From NCBI GenBank assembly GCA_017438975.1, contig JAFRUH010000025.1:186001-250000 (forward strand): a stretch of DNA of 64,000 nt, written 5' to 3'. Positions 1-8,577 of this stretch are shown here, in pieces. The notes beneath the pieces are model-generated. The model had not been told where the DNA came from. It ran no database searches and worked only from the letters and a program-made list of their open reading frames with translations. Position 1 is the first letter of the stretch. Each line of letters starts with the position of its first letter. A program made the position numbers and the translations under genes. Origin of the DNA: Bacteroidales bacterium (GTDB taxonomy: Bacteria; Bacteroidota; Bacteroidia; Bacteroidales; UBA932).

Positions 1-913
1 TCATTTGCTGCCTTTGCAACTCAAGTTGATCTTCATATTGACGGACTTTGAACTCCCACTCAGCACGCTCCTTTTCCTCATTCTTTGCCTTTTGTTCTTC
101 GGCGGACTTCTGCTGTCTGGCCTTCTTTGCCTGTATTTCTTTTGTCATACGAGCAACCAACTTTTCACAATCCGAAGCGGAAGCGGATTCGGGATTCACT
201 CCCTCAAGCATACTAAGGACCTCTGTAACGGTAGACTCGGCAGGGTTCGTATCCCAAAGAGCCTTCGCTTTTTTGTAGATAGAAGCACCCTCCTGATCCA
301 TCTTTAACTGATAAACTCGAGATGCAATCTCATCCCTTTTTATGCTAATATCACCACAACAATCCGGTATTGAGAACAATAGTTGAAGGGCCTCTTCATA
401 CTGCCCAGAAACAGCAAGAGATTCCGCTTTATCTATAATTTGGGATCCATTTTGCTGATAGTAACTGACGATTTTTCCCTTTGTATCTTCCAGAAATGAC
501 TCAAGTCCTTTCGACTTAACCGGAATCTTCTGGAAGGCGTTAAGAAACGCCTTATTCTCGTTCTGCCCGATTCCCACAACGTGAAGGGAAAAGGTTCCGT
601 ACAACTTATTATCCACGACATCACCAATCATCAGCACAATCTCGAGTTTCTGCGAAACCTTAGGAGGATTGGAAGGGACGATATCTTTGGTTGCGACAAG
701 GACCTCCGGTGTCAGGAAGAATCGTTCGGTCAAGCCATTATCTGCAAGGCCATAGTTCGTAACAATCTGATTGAGTTTTGTTAACAACATCTTATTCGCC
801 TCGACTGGGATCTCTCCTTCTGGAACGAAAACATTGATAGAGATCGTTTCCGATTGAGCAAAAGCAGTAAAACTGGCGATGCCTAAAATGAATGACAACA
901 AGATTTTTCTCAT
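1..913 (-). CDS. Secreted protein of unknown function, C-terminus cut by window edge
   Basis: An open frame runs leftward from an ATG at 913 to the window edge without a stop (304 codons visible). The product starts MRKILLSFILGIASFTAFAQ, a signal peptide that probably ends at AFAQ. Residues of about 20-130 form a compact globular-looking domain. Then comes a helical stretch with a TPR-like repeat (SGQYEEALQLLFSIPDCC), and from about residue 265 a very charged Lys/Glu/Arg/Gln-rich coiled coil that continues off the window. It starts 2 bases after the DUF6175 gene stop, so it is the last visible gene of the leftward cluster. I recall similar Bacteroidetes proteins beside DUF6175 genes, but no function. 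An envelope location is inferred from the signal peptide. Confidence 0.8.
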   Translation of the reverse strand, partial: MRKILLSFILGIASFTAFAQSETISINVFVPEGEIPVEANKMLLTKLNQIVTNYGLADNGLTERFFLTPEVLVATKDIVPSNPPKVSQKLEIVLMIGDVVDNKLYGTFSLHVVGIGQNENKAFLNAFQKIPVKSKGLESFLEDTKGKIVSYYQQNGSQIIDKAESLAVSGQYEEALQLLFSIPDCCGDISIKRDEIASRVYQLKMDQEGASIYKKAKALWDTNPAESTVTEVLSMLEGVNPESASASDCEKLVARMTKEIQAKKARQQKSAEEQKAKNEEKERAEWEFKVRQYEDQLELQRQQM

Positions 914-914
914 A

Positions 915-1856
915 TTACTTTTCTCCTAACACTACGATTGCTTCACCAAGTCCTCGGATCATTACTTTTGCCTCTATCTGAAAAGGTTCTTTGCGCAAGT
1001 ACTTTCTGAGTTCATTCGCAAAAGACCGGGCATCCATCGCCCGTCCTTTTTCATCGAAAAAGGGGATCCGGACTTGTTCGAATTGAAGGAATGACTCTGT
1101 AGCGTCGGAGAGATTGAATACCCCTCCTACAGTATTATCATGCATCCAACTTTGAATACAATCCGTAAGCTCTTCCCCGGCATATTCAGTTTCCAAGTCG
1201 TTTTCCCAAGAGTCCCAACACCGTACGGTAAGGATAATCTCCCGTCCATGCTTAACCAGATCGCGGTAATACTGGTCCATCTGATGGTCAAAATCCGCAA
1301 CATGTTCATTCACGGCCTTTTCCAAGAGGACTGGGACCGGCTCATCAGAAGGATTTCCTGTACCTGTCGAAGTCGCAATTCGCTTGCTCGTGTAAGAGTC
1401 GAAGGCCTCCAAGGTATAGGTAACCGACTTCCCGGCGGCCTCGCGATTGATATGCCAATCAACCTGCACGATAATATCCGACTTTGTTCTGCGTTTAAGC
1501 ATATCAAGCGGGCTCTCAATCAACGATGCACCGCTCGTTTTACTCATCGTCATGTTATCTTCCGCCGCTCGCTGAGCAATAGCCTTGAGTTCCTGCTCAC
1601 AATCTTTCAAACTATAGCCATAGTTCGTCAACATCTCCCCTACCTTACTGACAACAGGACGAAGTTCCAGGTCTTCTCTAAAGGCGGCCTGATAATCGGG
1701 GACAGATACCGTAAGTCCCTGATTATCATAACTTGTCATAAAATACCGCTGTGTGCACCAGCCATCACTCGGCAGAATCATCAGCGTCGGCTTCTTCTCC
1801 TGGGCGAAGAGTGAGGTTGAAATGAGAATATGTAAAAGGAACAGTCGTCTTTTCAT
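915..1856 (-). CDS. DUF6175-like secreted protein
   Basis: A 313-residue protein beginning MKRRLFLLHILISTSLFAQ, a signal peptide with no lipobox cysteine, so soluble periplasmic or surface-exposed. The mature part begins with a PSDGWC motif and resembles the Bacteroidetes family DUF6175, for which I know no activity. It contains a repeated alternation of short strands and helices but no motif I recognise as catalytic. The ATG lies 2 bases after the stop of the OGG-fold gene, and its own stop is 1 base before the next ATG, so it is translationally packed into the cluster. Base composition is AT-rich like its neighbours. The family assignment rests on memory of the fold pattern; secretion is well supported. 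Confidence 0.7.
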   Translation of the reverse strand: MKRRLFLLHILISTSLFAQEKKPTLMILPSDGWCTQRYFMTSYDNQGLTVSVPDYQAAFREDLELRPVVSKVGEMLTNYGYSLKDCEQELKAIAQRAAEDNMTMSKTSGASLIESPLDMLKRRTKSDIIVQVDWHINREAAGKSVTYTLEAFDSYTSKRIATSTGTGNPSDEPVPVLLEKAVNEHVADFDHQMDQYYRDLVKHGREIILTVRCWDSWENDLETEYAGEELTDCIQSWMHDNTVGGVFNLSDATESFLQFEQVRIPFFDEKGRAMDARSFANELRKYLRKEPFQIEAKVMIRGLGEAIVVLGEK

Positions 1857-1858
1857 GG

Positions 1859-2530
1859 CTAATAGTTTGTAACAAAGTCAGTTTTCACTCTCTTTCCCTG
1901 TTTACCCAACTCAAAAAGGAAATACTCTATCTGGTCTGGTGTAACATTTAATCTACGAGCAGAGGAGTTGATACTTACGATCTGCCGATAATATCTTTCA
2001 GCAGAATCACTTTCATAAGAAGCGTCATGGAAATCTTGCAAAAAGCCAAAAGCCTCAAGAACATTGGTATCTACAATCACAGCCCTGTTCTGCCTGACGT
2101 GTATACCACAGAAATAAAGAATTTTACTCAAAGTACTCGGTCCTAATCCTCTGATTTCAGAAAGAATACGATAAGTCTCTACGAAACGGGGCCTCGTAAA
2201 AGGGCCGGCGTTGTAGTCATTTATCCTTTGTACAATCTGATCAAGATGCTCCACAATACTCTGAAGATTCGCCGTACCCTGCATACCCTTTGGATATCCC
2301 CAGATCAATGATTTGATAATTCTTGTCGGCAAACCAATGGTCTCAAAAACATCTTGACGACTAATGATCAAATCATCATTATTATCCCGTCTTAGACTAT
2401 GGAAAGATTCAGCAACCAGGGGAAATTGATTTATCAGATTCTGCCATTTAAGAGAAATGTTGCCAACGAAGATTGTTTGGTCCATTGGATTCAGATCCGA
2501 AATTCGGTTTTGAAAGTACTGTATAAACAT
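1859..2530 (-). CDS. OGG-fold helix-hairpin-helix protein (DNA glycosylase-like)
   Basis: About 223 residues from the ATG at 2530 (a GTG at 2557 would overlap the previous gene). No signal peptide, so cytoplasmic. Residues 125-137 (IRGLGPSTLSKIL) fit a helix-hairpin-helix, and AVIVDTNV at 150-157 matches the GPG/D loop of HhH-GPD DNA glycosylases, with Asp154 in the catalytic position. The Lys used by bifunctional OGG enzymes is not obvious, and there is no FeS cluster (no C-terminal Cys quartet). It resembles the bacterial 8-oxoguanine glycosylase OGG-fold proteins often found in defence and accessory regions. It sits inside a cluster of exported proteins, which is unexpected. DNA lesion recognition is inference only. 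Confidence 0.6.
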   Translation of the reverse strand: MFIQYFQNRISDLNPMDQTIFVGNISLKWQNLINQFPLVAESFHSLRRDNNDDLIISRQDVFETIGLPTRIIKSLIWGYPKGMQGTANLQSIVEHLDQIVQRINDYNAGPFTRPRFVETYRILSEIRGLGPSTLSKILYFCGIHVRQNRAVIVDTNVLEAFGFLQDFHDASYESDSAERYYRQIVSINSSARRLNVTPDQIEYFLFELGKQGKRVKTDFVTNY

Positions 2531-2543
2531 AATATAGATGGGT

Positions 2544-4190
2544 TTATTTGTTAACACTCATATGTCCGATTTCAATACTGGTCATTTGTTCTAATCTTGC
2601 TTTAGAAATGGGGAGATTAAACTCATATTCTAAAACGTTATTTGTTTCCCCAGAACATACTCTCTCATAAAGAGGCGAGGCAATCGTCAAGCCGTATAAG
2701 AAGCCGTATAAATTTTTAAACATATTTAGATCGGATTCGTTTAGCGGTGTTTCAGCTTTGTTTAGCGGTATTTTAGCTTGTAATAATTCTATGGGTTCTT
2801 GTTTGTTTTGTGGAAACAAGACATAATTATAATCTATAGCGTCATGATAAAAAACCTGTTTAGCAGGCACCCTAAATAATCTTCCTTTAAGAGGCGCGCT
2901 GATAACAATATATTTAGTATTTCCTTCTTCCTTCCACACTTCGAATGATCGGAAGTCAGACTGTAACCCCCCTTCAACAACTCGACCGTTGAAACCGTCT
3001 TCTACTGAATCTTCTTTTCCATATGAATAAAAGCCCTTCTCTGGAGAAAAGTAGATAGGAATACTAAAACTACCTGTACGAAAGCCTTGAAGCGCCTTAT
3101 ATGAGTATAATTGTTGTGCTGTTCTCCCAATATAGTAATAGTCGGCGGTGAAGTAACCCATATCCCCTATTTTAAAATTATACTTATTCTCCACCTTCCC
3201 TGTCCACTGAAATACAGTTCCATCTGTTTGAGTTAATGATATCGTCCAATCTTTATATAAATATTTATTTAGAATTGCAATAAGATCCCCTATAAGGAGA
3301 GCGGAGTAATAATCCCGAAGAAAAACAATCCTATTATTAATCTTTACACCGTAATAAGGAATGCCTTCGGCATCATACTCATCACATTCATTTTTAGTCA
3401 ATGAGAGTAATGATAGAGCATTATCAAATTCTTTAAAAACTGAAACGGCGTAGGGAGTAGCGTCAAACGAAATCTTAATTGGAAGAAAATATGTCGATTC
3501 AATATTAACTTCTTTTTTGGGTACAATTGAAATAGGATAGTAGATTCTACGTTTTTTAATGACTCCGTCTACCTCATCAGAGTATGAATAATAACGATAT
3601 AGAACATTCTCCCCACATCCATCGGCATGGATAGACTCGTCAACTTCATCTTTGAAAGGGACGATCTTCACCTCACCAACGAATGGATGACCGGTTATTT
3701 GTATCGTGGCATTAAATAAATCTCCATGCCTTGTTAGTCCCCTTAACAGGTTTTTGAGAATTATCGGTTCATTAATACTTTTCTGTTCCCTTAATCGGAG
3801 ATTTGCCCCAAAAACAGCACCGGAGAACTCGGCTTTTGACCCATGGCTTTTGGAATACTCGATCAACTTACCGATAGAAACAACTGTATTTAATGTAATG
3901 CTTTTTAGATTATTACCGAGATTATCATTATAACTGATTTCTTTAAATGATTTTATGTTTCCTGAAGAAATCGTGGCAATTTCATCTTTTATTAATTCAT
4001 CATTAAGAATCTCCGTATTCGCTGAGACAAAAACGCCAAATGCCTGCTCGACTGCACTTCGAAGCGCATTGTTCGTAGCCTCTTCTTTTGTCGCTCCTTC
4101 ACCGGTTACAATTAACGAAACCTCTTTTGGCTGAGCCTGAAGTATCAGTGGGAATAATAATACCGCAATAATAAAATATAATCTTCTCAT
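2544..4190 (-). CDS. Secreted LPP20/FlgT-N-like protein, paralog 3 of 3
   Basis: A 548-residue protein read from the ATG at 4190, which gives a clean signal peptide (MRRLYFIIAVLLFPLILQAQ); longer starts run into the previous gene. Residues 20-150 are nearly the same as in the two upstream paralogs: GEGATKEEATNNALRSAVEQ, then FGVFVSANTEILND, then an HGSKAEF...GANLRL block. The GxGAT..EA...AL..A..Q pattern is typical of the LPP20/FlgT N-terminal fold used in envelope assemblies. The remaining 400 residues are unique to this copy and rich in aromatic strand-like segments. It is the longest of the three. Function is unknown; export is well supported. Confidence 0.75.
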   Translation of the reverse strand: MRRLYFIIAVLLFPLILQAQPKEVSLIVTGEGATKEEATNNALRSAVEQAFGVFVSANTEILNDELIKDEIATISSGNIKSFKEISYNDNLGNNLKSITLNTVVSIGKLIEYSKSHGSKAEFSGAVFGANLRLREQKSINEPIILKNLLRGLTRHGDLFNATIQITGHPFVGEVKIVPFKDEVDESIHADGCGENVLYRYYSYSDEVDGVIKKRRIYYPISIVPKKEVNIESTYFLPIKISFDATPYAVSVFKEFDNALSLLSLTKNECDEYDAEGIPYYGVKINNRIVFLRDYYSALLIGDLIAILNKYLYKDWTISLTQTDGTVFQWTGKVENKYNFKIGDMGYFTADYYYIGRTAQQLYSYKALQGFRTGSFSIPIYFSPEKGFYSYGKEDSVEDGFNGRVVEGGLQSDFRSFEVWKEEGNTKYIVISAPLKGRLFRVPAKQVFYHDAIDYNYVLFPQNKQEPIELLQAKIPLNKAETPLNESDLNMFKNLYGFLYGLTIASPLYERVCSGETNNVLEYEFNLPISKARLEQMTSIEIGHMSVNK

Positions 4191-4215
4191 TCTAATTGAA
4201 TTATAGCTTATAGAG

Positions 4216-4572
4216 TTAAAGCATGGTAACATTAAACTGCGAAACAAGACCACGAAAACGATAGATAAGTGTCCGCGTATCTTCAGAATAGGTAACTTCA
4301 AATAATAATTGATTTGATGTGTCTGTAAGATGTCTTTCTTTCAACCAACTATAAATATCAGCACTCTCGACACCTCCCCTATTCAAATAGTTCGTGGTTT
4401 CAAGTTCCAACTCTGTATGTGAATCCAACATAACTCTCAGAACTTCTATTTGCTTGCCACTAATCAGCGCCTCCCATACAGACCGTTGAGAAGAGTAACC
4501 TGTCATACGAGTATGGGAAAGATTCTTTCCGCCATCAACAGGATGAAGAATAACTAAAACGCCTTTGCTCAT
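4216..4572 (-). CDS. Hypothetical protein, 118 residues
   Basis: Starts at the ATG at 4572 (MSKGVLVILHPVDGG). It lies between paralogs 2 and 3 of the LPP20-like set, 52 bases after the stop of paralog 2 and 25 bases before the ATG of paralog 3. No signal peptide, membrane segment or known motif. The sequence alternates polar helices and strands (LDSHTELELETTNYLNRG, SEDTRTLIYRFRG), as in a small soluble alpha/beta domain. An upstream in-frame alternative start at 4650 overlaps the previous gene and is less likely. Position and strand suggest co-transcription. No function can be proposed. Confidence 0.6.
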   Translation of the reverse strand: MSKGVLVILHPVDGGKNLSHTRMTGYSSQRSVWEALISGKQIEVLRVMLDSHTELELETTNYLNRGGVESADIYSWLKERHLTDTSNQLLFEVTYSEDTRTLIYRFRGLVSQFNVTML

Positions 4573-4624
4573 AATGATATCTGTTTTACTTATTTTGAGT
4601 TGGGAAAATGAAAAATATATTATA

Positions 4625-5746
4625 TCATCTTGAATAATAAGGGTAGACAAATTGCCTTAGACCGACTTCATAGTTGGGGGTAATACTAAATTCAGAAATA
4701 TTTGAAAGCCCTGTTTGATCAATAATAAGGTCTCCCGTTATGTCAAATATAAACCTCTCGTATTTATAGTCAATAGATGACTTGACTTCTCCACAAACTT
4801 GAACGTCACCGTCCCAATAATTAGATAGCTCTGAAATACCAAGAACGCCAAGTTCGCCAAGTTCTAAAGGAGCCGATCCTCTTATTCTTCGCAGGTCTCC
4901 TGCATACCCAAAATACCTTTTATTTGTAGGTGACAACGTAATAAACGGATTATTTAGTGTATACATTTTTCCATTATTATCAGTTATTTCGAAACCCAAG
5001 ACTGCAGACCAAAAAAGTTTGTTGATCAAAGATGGATCGATCGGACTATAGAAGAACCTAATGTCTCTGCCTATTTTGTAAGCATAATAATTCTCGACGA
5101 CATGGATTAATGGCATCAAATTATCGATGGGGAAAGAGATTGATTCTAGGGAGTTATAAAAATAATTGGAAGCCTCTAACAAACGATCTGTTGCCACGAT
5201 TCGTACTTTGGCTGGAATGCGTAATTGCCCATTCTCTCGAAATGGCTCTCCAATAACTAACCGATAATCGAATAATGTTGATAATAGAGACTTCAATGAT
5301 TTGTAAAACAATTCTATAGCTTTTTCTGAGGAAGGTTTGTTCTGCTCAAATAAACGAATATTGGCTCCAAGGGATTCTCCTGCAAATTCAGCTGACGAGC
5401 CATGGCTCCTGGAATACTCTATTAACTTTCCGACTGAAACAATAACCTGCAGTGAAATCTGCTTTTTTCCATTTGTGTTTTCAAAATAATTTATTTCTGT
5501 AAAGGACTTGACATTTCCAGATGAGATTGTAGCGATCTCATCTTTTACGATTTCATCATTTAAGATTTCAGTATTTGCAGAAACAAAAACACCAAAAGCC
5601 TGCTCGACTGCACTCCGAAGCGCATTGTTTGTAGCCTCTTCCTTCGTCGCTCCTTCACCAGTAACGACCAACGATACTTCCTTCGATTGAGCTTGAAGCA
5701 ATATTGAGAACAATAGTGCGGCTATAATTGAAAAACACGTTTTCAT
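4625..5746 (-). CDS. Secreted LPP20/FlgT-N-like protein, paralog 2 of 3
   Basis: A 373-residue protein with signal peptide MKTCFSIIAALLFSILLQAQ. Its N-terminal 130 residues match paralog 3 so closely that the DNA is also strongly similar, implying a recent duplication. The conserved blocks are GEGATKEEATNNALRSAVEQ, FGVFVSANTEILND and HGSSAEFAGESLGANIRL. The C-terminal half differs, but shares with paralog 1 a segment of the form F(W/L)SAV.GFEI.DN.G..Y followed by a strand-rich tail. It starts 1 base after the stop of paralog 1, so the two are translationally coupled. No lipobox: periplasmic or secreted. Activity unknown. Confidence 0.75.
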   Translation of the reverse strand: MKTCFSIIAALLFSILLQAQSKEVSLVVTGEGATKEEATNNALRSAVEQAFGVFVSANTEILNDEIVKDEIATISSGNVKSFTEINYFENTNGKKQISLQVIVSVGKLIEYSRSHGSSAEFAGESLGANIRLFEQNKPSSEKAIELFYKSLKSLLSTLFDYRLVIGEPFRENGQLRIPAKVRIVATDRLLEASNYFYNSLESISFPIDNLMPLIHVVENYYAYKIGRDIRFFYSPIDPSLINKLFWSAVLGFEITDNNGKMYTLNNPFITLSPTNKRYFGYAGDLRRIRGSAPLELGELGVLGISELSNYWDGDVQVCGEVKSSIDYKYERFIFDITGDLIIDQTGLSNISEFSITPNYEVGLRQFVYPYYSR

Positions 5747-5747
5747 C

Positions 5748-7040
5748 CTATTCGGCGTTTTTTAAAGCAGGTGATATCTCGAATCCTGTGATTTTATAAA
5801 CAGTTTCTTTGTCAATCAACACAGTCTTGTGAATAACGTATATATCTTTCCCTGGGGCATACTTAAGATTACTAGACACAATACCCATAAAAAGAGAATT
5901 CTCTTCAAGAAGCTCAGAAATGCGTTTGGCACCACCATAATCTCTGCTAACCGAATAAACACCAGTAAGTAGTGGGTTGTTCCCTGCAATTTCATCAAAC
6001 ATAAACTCCCCGGAAGATGGATTCATTCTCACTTCATCCGCAATATCGGAGGGAATATCAAATTTGTATGTATTACCTAAATTGTCATGTATCTCGAAAC
6101 CATAAACAGCAGATAGAAAGATATTGTTCAATAATTCACTATCGATTCTATCATAGAAAAACATTGGCTCATTAACAAATGCTTTAGTTGGCCGTAACGA
6201 GGCTGATTGTCTTCCTTGTGGTCTGGGATCAGCCCTGTAAGCATCTGGAGATGATGACGGAAATAAGCCGAATTTTAGGTTTTTTGTTCCTTTATGGAGA
6301 AAATCATTAAAAGAAATCGAATAATAAGCATAACTCTCCAATCCCATAGTGCTGAATGGACGGATGTCCTTGGCACGATAAGATATTGATCTAACTGTAT
6401 TCAAGAAAAAGTCTCCTACCGCTTTGGTATTCGCATTCGCCACCACTTTAACTGTCATAGGGACATAAACACCCTTTTCATCTTTTCGAGCAGAGCGAGG
6501 ATCTCTGACGCCGAAGAGACTATTGCCCTCAGCAACCGGCTCCCCAACCTCAAGGTTATAATCAAACATGGTTGAGGATAACGCTAACAATTCAGAATAC
6601 AGATTACTTAATGCTTTTTGTTGAGACTGTTTATTCAGTTCGTATAGACGCATATTAGCCCCGAATGTACTTCCGGCAAACTCAGTCGAAGCACCGTGAT
6701 TCTGGGCAAAAGACACGAGTTGACCTATAGATACCACCGCATTCAACGTCACCATTACCCTACCATCAGGAGAGGATATGGAGGCCATTTCTTCATACAA
6801 CTTAATATTACCGGATGAAACTGTCGCCACTTCATCCCTAACAAGATCATCGTTTAGTATTTCCGTATTCGCAGAAACAAACACTCCGAATGTTTGTTCC
6901 ACAGCACTGCGAAGAGCATTGGTCGTCGCTTCCTCCTTTGTCGCTCCTTCTCCTGTCACCACAAGGGTTACCTCCTTCGGCTGAGAAAAGGCGGCAAACG
7001 TAAACAATAAACAAACTAATGATGCGATTAATTTTCTCAT
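5748..7040 (-). CDS. Secreted LPP20/FlgT-N-like protein, paralog 1 of 3
   Basis: A 430-residue protein from the ATG at 7040 with signal peptide MRKLIASLVCLLFTFAAFSQ. A longer reading from 7067 overlaps the zinc-ribbon gene and destroys the signal peptide, so it was rejected. It carries the same N-terminal domain as the two downstream paralogs (GEGATKEEATTNALRSAVEQ; FGVFVSANTEILND; HGASTEFAGSTFGANMRL) but is the most diverged of the three in DNA. The C-terminal 280 residues contain the SAV.GFEI.DN segment shared with paralog 2. Only 4 bases separate it from the zinc-ribbon gene stop. The family relation to LPP20/FlgT-N is by motif; function unknown. Confidence 0.75.
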   Translation of the reverse strand: MRKLIASLVCLLFTFAAFSQPKEVTLVVTGEGATKEEATTNALRSAVEQTFGVFVSANTEILNDDLVRDEVATVSSGNIKLYEEMASISSPDGRVMVTLNAVVSIGQLVSFAQNHGASTEFAGSTFGANMRLYELNKQSQQKALSNLYSELLALSSTMFDYNLEVGEPVAEGNSLFGVRDPRSARKDEKGVYVPMTVKVVANANTKAVGDFFLNTVRSISYRAKDIRPFSTMGLESYAYYSISFNDFLHKGTKNLKFGLFPSSSPDAYRADPRPQGRQSASLRPTKAFVNEPMFFYDRIDSELLNNIFLSAVYGFEIHDNLGNTYKFDIPSDIADEVRMNPSSGEFMFDEIAGNNPLLTGVYSVSRDYGGAKRISELLEENSLFMGIVSSNLKYAPGKDIYVIHKTVLIDKETVYKITGFEISPALKNAE

Positions 7041-7044
7041 AACT

Positions 7045-7731
7045 TTATTTATTTTCCTCTTTTTCAATCATTTCCATCAATTCCCTCTGGTCCCAGGCAT
7101 ACTCCATCTCCGCAGCCTTCTTCCTGGCCTCTTCGTACTTCCCTTCTTTGACCAATTCCATAACCTGCTGACGAACAGTGCTATCAGATTCGACAGGTTC
7201 ATCCATACTGCTGAGAATCAGCAAAAACAGGTAAACTGCAATTGCCAAAACGCCCAGAAGGATGACCCACCTTAAAATCTTGTGCCTATTCTTGCTCTGC
7301 TTGGATGCTTTAACTTTAGGGATTGTACTCGTGTTATCAAGAAAACTAAACTCCTGTACCTTGGACATTATAGTTCGATCAGAATCAGAACGAATCTTCA
7401 GCATCTTATATGCTTGCTTTGCCTTTTCAAGCCATGCTGAAGAGACCTTTTCATCGTTCCGACCATTACTCTGTTCGAAACGGGAATAGGAAAAAACGAG
7501 AAGATTCAACAATCCTTCCGCTGTAGCGGGCATCGTAAAGGCATTGATTATTTCAGCTTGCCTAGCAGGCTTTTGTTCCTGCATCAACTGAGACTGTAAC
7601 GCTTCGATACTGTCACGTATCGATCTGCTGGATTCAGACTCCTGCGCAAAAATGAATCCGCATTCAGGACATTTTAGTGCGAAGGAATCAACCATCGCAC
7701 CGCAAGCTGGACATTTAATTGTTGTTGACAT
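7045..7731 (-). CDS. Zinc-ribbon membrane protein, first gene of the cluster
   Basis: A 228-residue protein. Residues 7-24 form a zinc ribbon (CPAC...CPEC: Cys7, 10, 21, 24). A helical cytoplasmic region follows, then one membrane helix at about 152-175 (ILRWVILLGVLAIAVYLFLL), then a short TPR-like tail (LVKEGKYEEARKKAAEMEYA) on the far side. It is the promoter-proximal gene of the leftward cluster, 4 bases from paralog 1. The layout (cytoplasmic ribbon, single membrane helix, periplasmic helical hairpin) would suit a link between the cytoplasm and the secreted products downstream. That is inference; the motifs are seen directly. Confidence 0.75.
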   Translation of the reverse strand: MSTTIKCPACGAMVDSFALKCPECGFIFAQESESSRSIRDSIEALQSQLMQEQKPARQAEIINAFTMPATAEGLLNLLVFSYSRFEQSNGRNDEKVSSAWLEKAKQAYKMLKIRSDSDRTIMSKVQEFSFLDNTSTIPKVKASKQSKNRHKILRWVILLGVLAIAVYLFLLILSSMDEPVESDSTVRQQVMELVKEGKYEEARKKAAEMEYAWDQRELMEMIEKEENK

Positions 7732-7811
7732 TGCTGAATTGTCAATTAGTGTGGTTATTAAACAGTTTTTCGAACCGATCGCTTCACATCCTGTTCAAAA
7801 TTGTATGGAAA

Positions 7812-7819
7812 CAAAAATA
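7812..7819 (-). promoter_or_regulatory. Candidate -7 box for the leftward cluster
   Basis: On the minus strand this reads TATTTTTG, a match to the Bacteroidetes -7 consensus TAnnTTTG. It lies about 80 bases before the zinc-ribbon ATG in the 240-base divergent spacer 7732-7971. No clear -33 TTTG is visible, so the call is tentative. No comparable box was found for the rightward gene at 7972. Confidence 0.35.
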
Positions 7820-7971
7820 TGGGAATAATACCCCCCAATCAAGTTCACATTGGTTCATTTAATCAAATAATTTGGAAGTTTGGATTTGATTGTTTACAAT
7901 TGAACCGAAAAAATGTTTCAAAGGCTTTCCAATGATAAGGGAAGCCATTTTTAATTCTAAAATGTTGAGAG

Positions 7972-8577
7972 ATGATTAACCAAGACGCCATTCAATTATT
8001 GGATTATTACTTCGGACAGAGTCCGCGGTTTGAAGCAAACAATTCTACTGTTATTGCCACCAACGCAGCCGTTTTCAGCTTCCTTAAAAATGAATTTCAT
8101 AAAGGAAATGTCAAGAAGAACTTGGTTTTCAAATGGTGTTTTTCATCCTTCTACGGCATGGGAATCGTCCCTGCTGAAGGGAAAGAAGCATTTTATAACA
8201 AAATGGAGGGACTTCGAAACGCCCACACAGGATTGAATGCAAGAGCTGTTACGGATGAGCTGGCAAAAGCAATGGGGAAAAACTACTTCTCGTTTGTAAC
8301 GAAGATGCTGAACATGGTGGATGATGAATCGTATCCGATATATGACCGCCAAGTGGGGATTGTTTTCCAGAAACCATTCACTCCGGATGAGACCAGGCTG
8401 GACCATCAAGCCTCTGTCTATAAGGATGTCTGTGATACATACAGAGAACTTCGTACTCATCCTGTTATCGAGGTATTCAAGAACGAATTCCATTGTCCGG
8501 GAATGGGATACATGAAAGTTTTGGACACCATATTCTGGCATATTGGCGGGATTCTGGATAAGGAGGGAGAGGAATGA
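7972..8577 (+). CDS. OGG-fold-like protein, probable DNA glycosylase relative
   Basis: A 201-residue soluble protein with no signal peptide. Residues 104-128 (NYFSFVTKMLNM then ESYPIYDRQV) follow the pattern of bacterial OGG-fold proteins, where a (T/S)K.L hairpin is followed by a YPIxDxxV loop that places the catalytic Asp (here Asp125). The N-terminal half is helical, and a C-terminal glycine hinge (CPGMGYMKVLDTIFW) may be another hairpin. It has the same overall plan as the gene at 1859-2530, but no clear sequence identity outside the loop. Its stop overlaps the next ATG by 4 bases (ATGA). Fold assignment is moderate; activity is unknown. Confidence 0.5.
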   Translation: MINQDAIQLLDYYFGQSPRFEANNSTVIATNAAVFSFLKNEFHKGNVKKNLVFKWCFSSFYGMGIVPAEGKEAFYNKMEGLRNAHTGLNARAVTDELAKAMGKNYFSFVTKMLNMVDDESYPIYDRQVGIVFQKPFTPDETRLDHQASVYKDVCDTYRELRTHPVIEVFKNEFHCPGMGYMKVLDTIFWHIGGILDKEGEE

